This document shows, one piece after another, positions 24,192 through 34,312 of a DNA stretch of 64,000 nucleotides. This DNA comes from Hyalella azteca (lineage: Eukaryota; Arthropoda; Malacostraca; Amphipoda; Hyalellidae): the NCBI RefSeq assembly GCF_000764305.2, contig NW_025943988.1, positions 186,001 through 250,000 of the forward strand, in the 5' to 3' direction. The stretch's first letter is position 1, and every line of letters begins with the position of its first letter. Both the position numbers and the translations under genes were made by a program. The notes under the pieces were generated by a model, which saw only the letters and a list, made by a program, of their open reading frames with translations, was not told the origin of the DNA and ran no database searches.

Positions 24192-24286
24192 CCGCAGCAC
24201 GCGGACCCCCAGCCCCCGGCCCCCCCGCCTTCCACCAGCCCCCGGCCACCGGACACAAGCAAGAGAAGTTCCCGTATGAGAGCGCG
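24192..24286 (+). CDS. Candidate downstream exon of the Ser/Pro-rich gene
   Basis: A 95-bp GC-rich island in very AT-rich surroundings, preceded by the acceptor TTTTTTTATCAG and followed by GCG|GTGATT, a possible but weak donor. Joined to the upstream exon at AG|GTAAAT, the frame reads RSTRTPSPRPPRLPP and stops at the TGA at 24277-24279, giving a short SP-rich C-terminus. Another frame, needing a phase-1 donor, reads PPAFHQPPATGHKQEKFPY without a stop to the donor and looks equally protein-like. The sequence alone does not decide between a last exon and an internal one. Confidence 0.5.
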
Positions 24287-24289
24287 GTG

Positions 24290-24648
24290 ATTTCCCCCGT
24301 TTTTTCCTCTTATCTCAAGTAAAGTAAACGCAAAGTTTATCTATAACGGCCTGCTAGTTTTTTCCCCCGCTTTTTTTCTTATCTCAAGTAAAGTCAACGA
24401 CGGCCTGCTAGGTTTCATTATTTCTCGCGTTTTTTCTCTTATCTCAAGTAAAGTAAACGCAAATTTTATCTATAACGGCCTGCTAGTTTTTTTCATTATT
24501 TTCCCCGTTTTTTTCTCTTATCTCAAGGAAAGTAAACGCAAAGTTTATCTATAACGGCCTGCTAATTTTTTTCATTCTTTCTCCCGTTTTTTTCTCTAAT
24601 ATCAAGTAAATTAAACATAAAATTTATCTATAACGGCCTGCTAATTTT
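24290..24648. repeat. About 70-bp minisatellite, 5 copies
   Basis: Units contain CTCTTATCTCAAGTAAAGT and CTATAACGGCCTGCTA. The second unit is internally deleted. The array begins within a few bases of the candidate exon end, repeating the exon-edge arrangement seen at 22681. Confidence 0.92.
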
Positions 24649-24933
24649 TTATTATTGCACATTGCGATTTTGCTAAATTTTTTTATGACGGATGCTTAAA
24701 AATTCCTCAAGAAGAACCGAATGAATGGATATAATAGATAATTGTAAAGGATTGTTGTGATTAATGCTTAGACGTAATTTAATTAATAAAAGGTGTAATG
24801 AGTGAAGGATTAGTGAAGGATTCCGAGTCGACCAGGAGGATACAATATTGATTGTTGTTACCTTGGTTACGTCGAAGCTTACCATGTGATAAGATTACGA
24901 TATTTGTGGCAGCTCAACGGTCGTATTTGTCTA

Positions 24934-25341
24934 AATATTGGTCATCTTGGTCATAATATTGTTATCTTGGTCATAATATTGGTATCTTGGTTACAATATT
25001 ATTATCTTGGTCATAATACTGGTCATCTTGGTCGTAATATTGGTCATCTTGGTCATAATATTGTTATCTTGGTTTCAATATTATTATTTTGGTCATAATA
25101 CTGGTCATCTTGGTCATAATTTTTGGTCATCTGATAATAATATTGGTCATCTTGGTTACAATACTGGTCATCTTGGTCATAATTTTGGTCATCTTGGTCA
25201 TAATATTATTATCTTGGTTACAATATTATTATCTTGGTCATAATTTTTGGTCACCTTGGTCATAATATTATTATCTTGGTTACAATATTATTATCTTGAT
25301 TACAATTTTGGTCATCTTGGTCATAATTTTGGTTACCTTGA
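24934..25341. repeat. 21-bp minisatellite, about 19 copies
   Basis: Units of TCTTGGTCATAATATTGGTC and variants (TTACAATATTATTA). The period is a multiple of three, giving spurious open frames. Confidence 0.93.
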
Positions 25342-26649
25342 CACAAAATAGATTAAACTATATTCCAGAAGTTAGAAATATTTAGATTTTATTTATTATA
25401 TTTAGATTTTTAATAAATTATTAATCGGAAGGAAACATCTAGGTGACCAGATTGAGCTGATGAATCGCTAGAAAGTTATCAACAAGTTAATTATAAAGTG
25501 CTTCTTGTAAATATCTACACTTATCAATTAATCTCACTAATTGATAAGTGTATTACTTAATGATTGATTAACTAATCATCATCAATTTATCAATTAATCT
25601 GAACTGAGTGTCGAAAGCGGCGGTGCCTAGATTAGAGATAATGCGTATCTTAATTTAAAAATATCAATATCATATTATTGCAAAAATCGCAAAAATTCAA
25701 AAATAATTTAACAGCAAGGATGCTGATAAAACTCACCGTATATTCACTGAAAGCGTTGTGAACCAAAATACAGCAAATTTATTTAATATTTTAATAGTTC
25801 CAGAGTTCTCCGTAATTCTAAGTTTTGATTTAAAATTTTAAATATATTTGGTAACTTAAGAATATCAGCGTGTATATATTAGCTAATTGTCGGAAACCTG
25901 GCTCAATAAATATCGGGAATCATTTTATATTTTTATTTAATGTATAATAAGTCAATAAAGGTGAACTCAGAAATATTATAGAGACTATGTCCAAATATCG
26001 ACTCACTTTATTCATATTAACCCTGCATTCTACAATATTACCTATTCATTTCCTGAATATGCAAATAAATTAATCAATAAATGATAAAATTTACAGTATG
26101 AAAAAATTTAGTCTGGCATAGAAGACAAGTATATATAAGAATTATTCAGACTAGTGAATTTTTCCAGACATATTCAGCTCACGCTATGTATTTTGTGGAT
26201 ATTGGTCACTTCTCGTATAAAAAAAAAACAGAAAAACGTACATGGTGCTAACGTGTTTTCGTTATTTTGAATCAAAGAAAAATTCATTCGTGTTTTTAAT
26301 CCGACAAAATTTCAGAGTAGTGTATCATAAACTGAATAAATTCAAGTGTAAAGTAAACATTCTGAATTTGGAATTAGGCAGGAGCGAGTTTTTAGTTAGT
26401 TAGTTTACAAGAAGCGAGAGACATGAATATTTATTCCTTAGTATTTGTTCATGACGTAGCCTTATGTAAGCAACTCTATATCTAAACAACCTTTTTTCCC
26501 CATTTAAGTTTTAGAAACACACACTTATCGAAAACGTGCGTATCAAAAGAATTATATTATTAATGATCGCAGCATAATTGTAATCATTTGGGGACCACGA
26601 AAGCTTTTATCTTAGAGATAATAATTGTTGTTGATCCGTAGACTCCGCG
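25342..26649. other. Intergenic, with one hairpin
   Basis: AT-rich. A perfect 14-bp stem (ACACTTATCAATTA, 25517-25530, with its complement at 25538-25551) surrounds a 7-base loop. No gene seen. Confidence 0.5.
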
Positions 26650-26760
26650 CAGTGGTAGCACTGAGTAGTGGTAGCACTTAGCAGTGGCAGCACTGAGGAG
26701 TGGTAGCACTGAGTAGTATATAGTAACACTGAGTAGTGGTAGCACTATTCAGTGCTACTC
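26650..26760. repeat. 15-18 bp imperfect minisatellite
   Basis: About seven units of GTGGTAGCACTGAGTA with substitutions; the last unit is partly inverted. Confidence 0.8.
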
Positions 26761-27849
26761 AGATCGGAAGGAGCATGACCAATATTGTCGACCGAAGCTT
26801 CATACTGCACAAAATTCTAATTATTATTATAAAGGTTATTTGAATAAGCAAAATATCATGAATAATGAAGCCCAGGGTTATTAAAAATCGGTGACATAAA
26901 CTGACGCTCTGAATATATTTGGAATTATATTTATGTGCTCTAGAACATTTTTGCCCCATATTTATTTGGTCAGAAGAGTTCCTATACATAATTGCTGTGA
27001 TAAAAAAAAATTCCAGGATGCACGAACACAATTTTGCTGCACATCCTGTATGATGTAATGAATAAGATTTATTTCGTGTATTTTATTAGTTAGAAGTATA
27101 GCATCATATATAGTATATTGTCATATAGTAGTTAATTATAGGTTAATTACACAAGTATGCGTACGCTTATATCACTTAACGCTTGTGCCTATATCTCGTC
27201 ATTAAGTTGTGTGGAATTAAAATCAGTTTTTATATGATGCTTTCTCTACAAACTATAAGAGGTGAGTTTGGTTCCAATACCAACGATTTGTGCAACTAAT
27301 ATATACAATTTATTATAGTGCATCATTATTATGCATAATTAGTACATTGTGGTTTCGAATTCTGTACTCGTTTTACAATAATCACAATCAATAATATGCT
27401 CCATATTATCAGCATGTTTGTCCCTATTTAATATGATATATAATTCTTTTTGGGGTCCAATTTGGAAAATTCTTTATATAGCAATTATGAGTGACTTTTC
27501 AGTCACTTCTATGCATAAGTTTGTAATTAACATTTAAGCCTTTCTCAAGAGAAATCATGAGTTAAATTTCAATCATTTGTACGTATATATACATATGTAC
27601 GCTCATTTATACGTATACATTTGTACCATCATCTATATGTATAGGTACTATATTAATGTCATTTTTAAATATGAATCTAATATAATAATTATAAACAAAT
27701 AATCCGCCGCTGAAATGGTTGCCAGCAAAGGCGATCGGCATATCAGTTCCTTTATAATTATTGTATTTAATCTCACACTGAGATTAAATAGAGAGACAAA
27801 AGCACCTATACGGATTATTAGTTAATTAGTGACGAATGATAATCCGCTA
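26761..27849. other. Intergenic, no gene seen
   Basis: AT-rich single-copy DNA. Confidence 0.5.
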
Positions 27850-27925
27850 GCAGTTGCTGGCTGGATGGTTAAGATCACCCTGATCCGAGCGGAGGTTTGG
27901 CGGTTCGAAACTCGTAACTAGTTGT
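27850..27925 (+). mobile_element. tRNA-like head, probable SINE relic
   Basis: An A box (TGGCTGGATGG, 27858-27868) and a B box (GGTTCGAAACT, 27902-27912) sit 44 bp apart, as in tRNA genes. The flanks do not pair into an acceptor stem, so it is more likely a SINE head or tRNA pseudogene than a working tRNA. Confidence 0.5.
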
Positions 27926-28069
27926 GAAATTTCAGGACAAAAATGGATTAAAACTGTGGCCATTGACATGAACAAACATGCTAATTATTCAGAAAAAGAA
28001 AAACAAATGTGAGTGTCTATAATTTCATAGAATCAATCTCGGATACGGTGAGCTGAAAATTGAATGGAA

Positions 28070-28460
28070 GGGCAGGGTGGCACAGTGGTTACAGTTCAGG
28101 GGCCATACTTTCAAAACTCGCTAAGTGAACGTAAGTACTTACGCTCTATCTTGCTTGTCTATGATAGGTGGATTTTGCTTGAAAGGCCGTCAATGATTGG
28201 CTGATGAACTTACGATCTCTTAACTTTTTTTGAAAGTATAGCCCCTGAGTGCCAGGATTGGAGCAGAGAGGTGCGGGTTCGATCCCAGCTCTGTGCGCCA
28301 GTTTGTGGTCAGAATCGGCGAGGAGGCCGGGCGGTTAAGCACCGCAGAATTTGAATCAGTGAGTTGTGAGTTCGAGACCGCAACAAGCTGTGAATATTCT
28401 GCGATGTTAAGAATCGGCGACAGGCCTACGGCCTACTAAACGCTGAAACCGCTACTATTA
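28070..28460 (+). mobile_element. tRNA-derived SINE, copy 2, interrupted
   Basis: Same family as 6474-6724, with GGGCAGGGTGGCACAGTGG at the start, both B boxes (GGTTCGATCCC and GAGTTCGAGACC) and a CTACTATTA tail. It is split between the first A box and its B box by a roughly 150-bp inverted-repeat element (next entry). The A-B distance is now far too long for polymerase III initiation at the first promoter. Confidence 0.88.
28096..28248. mobile_element. Short inverted-repeat element nested in the SINE
   Basis: Ends TCAGGGGCCATACTTTCAAA and TTTGAAAGTATAGCCCCTGA are inverted complements with one mismatch. A close copy lies at 42384-42531 and a diverged one at 50042-50213. The intact SINE copy at 6474 shows the empty site. 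No target duplication could be fixed, because the outermost bases TCA/TGA could belong to either partner. Confidence 0.85.
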
Positions 28461-29298
28461 AATGTCGAATTGAAGAGAATTGAAAAATGTTCAACGTGAA
28501 AATGAACATTTTGGATATTCTTAGAATTAACGAATAATTGTTTGACCATGAAAATATTTTCGATTATCTTCATTAACCAGATAGGATTCACCTGCTCATG
28601 ATATTAAATCAGCTCAGAAGATTAATCTTGAATCCTCATCAGAAGTGCGGTATGATGTCTTTCGTCTTGGCTTAAGCAATCAATAGTAGCGATGAAGGTA
28701 GTGAAATGTCATCAAGTCTGCGTTTGTGGAATAATTCTAAGATTTTTAAACACCTACACAATTTATTTACCAGTGCAATAAATGATCTATTATGCATAAA
28801 ATTTATTTCATTTTTCCTGACAGCGAAGATTACACAATAAATAAATTCTAAGTTTTTACCCATTAAATTTTAATTTTATACCTAGCAGTTGAATCACAAG
28901 GTATATCAAGACAAGCAGAGGGAAGGCAAATAATGAAATTAAACGGTGATGTTTATTTTGGTGCGTAAAACTTCATTTAACAATAAACAATTTACGTATG
29001 TTTCAAAACTCAAACTGCGAGCTAAATTGAATTTCCATGCTAAATTATGGCTGGGACAGGGCTTTCGTCAACCCTTTGTCTACGGATATATTAACCGTCG
29101 TCATATATATTCGTATGTAAAGGCTTGGTGCCGAGAATCCCTTCACTACCTAAAGGGTTAAATAACGTTGATTAATTTCGAAATTATCCACTAGATACGG
29201 TATTCGAAACGGCGGTATTCGAAATGACAGAATACAGGATATCTGCCGGTAAAAAAATATAGTTATCGGGGACGGTAACCGTATTCAGTTATAAGACG
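28461..29298. other. Intergenic, no clear gene
   Basis: A stretch at about 29063-29160 is bounded by TCAACCCTTTG and CTAAAGGGTTAA and might be a short, decayed relative of the TTAA-flanked elements; evidence is weak. No exons seen. Confidence 0.45.
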
Positions 29299-29962
29299 AT
29301 CATAGTGTATTTAAAGACCTCATCGTTTATAGTCTATTTAGGGACGATCATGGTTTATTTAGGGATAATCATGGTCGTCTAGATATAATCGTCGTCTATT
29401 ATTTAAGCATGATCGTGGTCTGTTTGGGCATGATCGTGGTCTATTGGAGGACGATCGTGGTCGGTTTAGGCATGATCATGGTCTATTTATGGGACGATCG
29501 TGGTCTGTTTAGGGACGATCGTGGTCGTTCAGACATGATCGTGGTCTATTATTTAAGTATGATCGTGGTCTGTTTAGGCATGATCATGGTCTATTGGAGG
29601 ACGATCGTGGTCTGTTTAGGCATGATCGTGGTCTATTTAGGGACGATCGTGGTCTATTTAGGGAGGATCGTGGTCGGTATAGGGACAATCGTGGTCTATT
29701 TAGGGACGATCGTGGTCCCTATTTAGACACGATCGTGGTCGGTTTAGGCATGATCGTGGTCTACTTAGGGACAATCGTGGTCAGTTTAGACATGATCCTG
29801 TTCTATTTAAGCATGATCGTGGTCTATTTGGGGACGATCGTGGTCGGTTTATGCATGATCGTGGTCTATTTAGGTACGATCGTGGTCTGTTTAGGCATGA
29901 TCGTGGTTTTTTAGGGACGATCATGGTCTGTTTAGGCATAATCGTGGTCTATATTTGGGCAC
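29299..29962. repeat. 21-bp minisatellite, about 31 copies
   Basis: Units of GACGATCGTGGTCTATTTAG and close variants (CATGATCGTGGTCTG). Each unit carries the palindrome GATC/CGATCG. Three frames remain open for about 100 codons as a repeat artefact. Confidence 0.95.
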
Positions 29963-29988
29963 GACCGACGACCCTAACAAAATTTCAG

Positions 29989-30165
29989 CCCGTACCTCAG
30001 GTCACATTAATCACAACGCTGGCCGGTGCCTCGGTACAAAGACTCGGCTGCCCCGAGAAAGTGAATTGTGCACCCGATCAACCGAAAGCATTGATCAATG
30101 ATCATCCGCAATTAAGCAACGCAGATTCCAGGGCATCAATCATGTTTGCCAATGAAAGAGGTTGA
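29989..30165 (+). CDS. Possible terminal coding exon, unrecognised
   Basis: A 58-codon frame after AAAATTTCAG, a usable acceptor, starting at Pro (phase 0) and ending in TGA. It begins PVPQVTLITTLAGASVQRLG and ends SIMFANERG. It is GC-richer than the flanks and is wedged between two minisatellites. No upstream exon, family match or polyadenylation signal supports it. It may be a chance frame; listed because composition changes sharply at the putative acceptor. Confidence 0.25.
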   Translation, partial: PVPQVTLITTLAGASVQRLGCPEKVNCAPDQPKALINDHPQLSNADSRASIMFANERG

Positions 30166-30271
30166 CGTCGTTGTTATCCGAAGATGCGATTGTTCTCATG
30201 CCCACTTGATTGCATTCACTTCACGAGGACGAGCTTTGTTTTCGGCCTCATGACTCAGACACTCGTGGGTC

Positions 30272-30795
30272 AGTGGACCTACATTATAAGTGAGTGTAGC
30301 TCTTGCTGGGTAAGGTAGGTACAGTTCAGGAACACAATGCCTTTTAGGTAGGAAAAGCATAATGGTATATATATAGTAGACCTACATTATTAGTGAGTGT
30401 AGCTCTTGCTGCATGGGTACGGTAATGTCTGCATAAGGTAGGTACAGTTCATGAACACAGGGCCTCTCAGGTAGGAAAAGTGTAATGGTAGTGGACCTAC
30501 ATTATTAGTGAGTGTAGCTCTTGCTGGGTAATGTCTGCATAAGGTATAGGTACAGTTCAGAAACACAATGCCTTTTAGGTAGGAAAAGCATAATGGTAGT
30601 GGACCTACATTATTAGTGAGTGTAGCTCTTACTGGGTAAGGTAGGTACAGTTCAGGAACACAATGCCTTTTAGGTAGGAAAAGCATAATGGTAGTGGACC
30701 TACATTATTAGTGAGTGTAGCTCTTGCTGGGTAATGTCTGCATAAGGTAGGTACTGTTCAGGAACACAATGCCTTTCAGGTAGGAAAAGAATAAT
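30272..30795. repeat. About 80-110 bp minisatellite, 5 copies
   Basis: Units contain AGTGGACCTACATTATTAGT, GAGTGTAGCTCTTGCTGGGT, GGTAGGTACAGTTCAGG and GGTAGGAAAAGCATAATGG. An optional AATGTCTGCATAA segment is present in some units only. Confidence 0.93.
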
Positions 30796-31335
30796 GACAT
30801 AATGTTGAATCAGTATCTAGGTTTGAAGGTAATTAAAAATGTTTTCTAGGAAATTATGCACGTTTTCATTTGTTGAAATATTTCCATAAGCGACACAACA
30901 GTATTTCATAAGTTAATATGTACAATAAGTTTATATATATTTTACTACAGAAAATTAAATTAGAATGAAGACGCCGGTGAGTAATATGACAGAGTGAAAA
31001 CACCATACATTTTATACACGATAAATGAGTTTATAAAACAACATACAAGACAATAAGTTTGAAATATATTTACTTCAGAAAATGAAGTTAGAATGAAAGT
31101 ATCGGTGAGTAATATTACTGATTGAATACACTATACACTTAATACACGATGAATAAATGGTTATGACAACACACACCAATATAACCATACCCATCACCCA
31201 TTCTTGCATTACATCACTCTCGCTCTGTACTCATAACGCCTTTGTCATTACCATCATCACTTTTCATCTGCATGCCGTCAAACCAGAGATTCCCAAGTCA
31301 TTTCACAGTCTGTGGTCGCTTAGTACTTCACAGCA
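30796..31335. other. Intergenic, no gene seen
   Basis: Contains an approximate 120-bp duplication (GAGTAATATGAC / GAGTAATATTAC contexts near 30981 and 31107). A moderately GC-richer, Thr/His/Ile-coding frame at 31157-31441 is not convincing. Confidence 0.45.
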
Positions 31336-31419
31336 TCAGACTCCTAACATTACTCCAGCCATCAGCCACACGATAGCCAGAGTGTGCATGTTGAATGCGA
31401 TCTTGAAACCGAATTCCAT
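31336..31419 (-). CDS. Possible signal-peptide-like start exon (27 codons)
   Basis: On the reverse strand, a GC-rich leader follows a plausible acceptor (TTATCAATACAG). Its first ATG opens a 27-residue frame, MEFGFKIAFN followed by the hydrophobic MHTLAIVWLMAGVMLGV, then TGA. A GTAATG after MAG (31353-31352) could be a donor. It resembles a secretory signal sequence, but no downstream exon was found. Low confidence. Confidence 0.2.
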   Translation of the reverse strand: MEFGFKIAFNMHTLAIVWLMAGVMLGV

Positions 31420-31571
31420 GTTGCGAAGCTCCCGCGGCTGAAGGAAGGCGGAGACGAGGCTGCTGTATTGATAACGTAACAGCAAGACTCCACGTATGAG
31501 TGTTTAATATATAATATTTAAATAAAATATGAGTACTTATATCATTAGTCTGCTTATATCGCAAGTTCACA

Positions 31572-31882
31572 AGGAATTTAAAAGCAAAGAAAACGCCAAG
31601 AAAATTCATCATATCGATATTGAAAACGTTTCGGAGTCCAGCTCCATCATCAGTTCGACTAAACTAAAAATGAATAAATTCACTTTAAAAGTCAAAATTC
31701 AAAGACAGACATAAAACCTAAACAAGACCTGTTTAGGTTTTATGTCTGTCTTTGAATTTTGACTTTTAAAGTGAATTTATTCATTTTTAGTTTAGTCGAA
31801 CTGATGATGGAGCTGGACTCCGAAACGTTTTCAATATCGATATGATGAATTTTCTTGGCGTTTTATTTGCTTTTAAATTCCT
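31572..31882. mobile_element. Penelope-like 3' ends in a near-perfect palindrome
   Basis: Two 152-bp arms (31572-31723 and 31731-31882) are inverted complements around a 7-base spacer (AAGACCT), with one mismatch seen. Each arm ends outward in the Penelope 3' terminus, including GGAGCTGGACTCCGAAACG. No coding part remains. This repeats the head-to-head geometry at 15933-16870 with a different, shorter subfamily. Confidence 0.85.
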
Positions 31883-32842
31883 AATAAAATATGAATGATG
31901 AAGATTTTCCTAAACGATATTGGTCTGAGATTCCTACTTTGGTCTAATCGCGGTGAGTGTAAGTTTAGCAAATAACGTGCTCGGCAGAGCAGCTTTCCTC
32001 GATATTTATCAAGTATTTAGGATATATGTAATAATTGTTATCAATTAGTTAGGATACGTGTAATAATTGAACATTTAATTATGACGGTTCTTTCATATCG
32101 AGTCCCAGACAAGCACGCGCGATGTCGTGTGCTCCGGTTTGAACACTCGTCCAAAATGCGTGATCGGAAATATATCCTACACGCGCATGCGTGATGTGAC
32201 GTACTAGCGTGTGAACAGACATTAGCTGAGAATGACTGACGCGTGGAAGTGAGCTTTGAAATTGTCCACTCTAAGTCAGGCTTCCGCCTTTCGCGAGCCA
32301 ACACCAGGAAGCTGTCACGTTTCATGGTGCCATGAAGCAAGGATGTCACCAGAATAATCACCACAGTTAATTAAATTATTGCTATATATCTAAATAATTA
32401 AAAATAATTATTAATTTAGTTTTTTTAATTTAAATAATTAAATATAGTTAAATTACAACAATATATTTAAATGTAGATAAACAATTTTAAATTGAAAACC
32501 AAAATACATTATTCTTTCATTATTAAGTGTTCGATGTGACCGAAATCTTTAGGTGAATTCGGCGTTTTACAGTCTTCATATGCTGGGGATAAGAAAGCTT
32601 AATAATTCAATTGTTAAAACGCTATATTGAAAATCTGTCAACAGCAAATTTTCATCTTACAAACAATTCAATTGACCGTAGAAACCGATGCAATTTTCAT
32701 GAATTTTTTTGTGACGCAAAGGCTTGCGAGAGTATTTAGGATACAATGGCAAATAACTAAATAGTGACCGAAAAGCTACCAATTCAAAAACAAACGATGA
32801 AGACCAAATGAATACAAACGATCATAAGTTTAATGGACCAAG
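31883..32842. other. Intergenic, no standard gene seen
   Basis: Contains a CpG-richer stretch (32100-32340) of unknown nature, then AT-rich DNA. A TGA at 32798-32800 closes the frame described in the next entry. Confidence 0.45.
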
Positions 32843-34312
32843 ATGGAACCTGAAGTGAAGTTAATCTCAATACTTAAAAAATAGGTCGGTAGCAAAATTC
32901 CATCTCCTCAAAGGATAAATTCGTTCGATGACGCGACGATGGAAGACTGCAGAGGAAGGCCGACAAAGAAAGTGAGTTTTTCACCTCACTTTTCAGTGAG
33001 GTATATTCCCAACAGGGAGTGCAAGTAAGACGATGTCGATGATTTCGAGAACATCGAAGAATATTTCCTGGAACAAGATAGACATGATGCGAGCAACGAA
33101 AAATAGAAGAAACTTAAGAGAGTCAAAGGAATGTAAAATTTAAACGCAACGGAGCTACTTCACCAATCCCACGAAAATTACCCGACAGCGTAGTTACTCA
33201 ACAGCAGCACTCGAGAAAAAGCGAGAGGTGCTTGTAAGAAAGTTCCTGCAACTTCGTGTCAAAAATCAAGGCATTTACAGCGGGACCAAATACCAAAGGC
33301 AAACTAGAGCAGATTTTCTGATCATAAGTTGTCTGAACAAGCATCAGAGGTGACGCGAGACTGGAAAAAAGCTGTTTAGAGAGGCAGCGGCAAACTGGAG
33401 GATGTAAATCGGGTTCTGGGAGACCGTAAGAAGGTTAGGAGATGGGACGACCCCACGCAGATGCTGAAATAAGCTGGACCAAAACAGTACTTTAAAAGAG
33501 GCGATACGATTGAATATTATGTCGACAAAAAGGATCATGAGATAAAGCATCAATTGAGGCCACACGGTTATAATTAGAAAGTCCTTCCTCACAATAAAGC
33601 GTAAATAAGAACAAGGAGCAAGCAAATTTCAGCAAATAGAGGGAAACTCTATGAAGCTTTCAGTGAGGGTAACTAAGGATCTGTACAAAGGAATCGGTAT
33701 TAAGTAAGAACGCCCAAGCTTGGTTCCCAGTCTAGTGAAGGTGGAAATAAGTAGCGCTGTGCCACCATAGATGAGATTATTATCAATAGACATCGAATCA
33801 TCAATAATAACCACGATGGTCTTAAAGCTACGATAAATCAACGCGCTGGAGGTGATTTTCAGAGCGGCATGAGCAAGGCGATTTCACGTCATCACGACTG
33901 TAGCGAATCCAACTCCAGTGACAAGAACTATGATAGAGCGGATGGAGAACAAGTTAGTCAGTCCCACCATCAACAATTTTACGAATAAGCTTTGCGTAAG
34001 CCTTCACGTCAACACTAAAAAATGTTTACGGAGTTAGAACGAGCCTAAAACTCCTTGGCTCTGGTCAAAAATTCATTTGGCAGGGGATCCAACTTTTCAA
34101 GCGGCAAGCACTCGCATTGTGGAGGCATCAAGAAACAGGAGAAAAGTTCAATTTAATATTAAAATGAGAGTTGTAGAGATGGGACGGATGTAGAACTGGG
34201 CTTGAAATAAATAGGTGAAGATTTTGAAGAAATGTCATCAGTGAAGGACACAGTCTTCGCCTACAGTGGAGCAGTCATGCAATACGTGAAGAAGTTACTC
34301 TTCGTGGACTGA
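32843..34312 (+). other. 489-codon frame open only if TAA/TAG are sense
   Basis: From ATG 32843 to TGA 34310-34312 one frame holds 19 TAA/TAG codons and no TGA. Counting by hand, TGA occurs 28 times in the other two frames (19 and 9), while TAA/TAG is spread 19, 12 and 23. The product is protein-like: Asp and Glu codons are near twice what the base composition predicts, and 19 of 28 out-of-frame TGAs arise from NNT followed by a GA-starting codon, a coding signature. Residues 43-46 read KVSF, resembling a phosphatase-1 docking motif, followed by an acidic stretch near 63-73. Reading TAR as Gln gives about 8% Gln. Explanations: ciliate-code DNA (contaminant or transferred), a decayed gene without frameshifts, or chance. 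No family recognised. See findings. Confidence 0.5.

Noticed and set aside
27850..27925. Functional tRNA gene
   Set aside because: A and B boxes are well spaced, but the flanks do not form an acceptor stem and the B box departs from consensus.
29409..29914. Three frames of about 105 codons (MIVVCLG and DDRGLFR repeats)
   Set aside because: Readings of the 21-bp GATCGTGG array in different frames.
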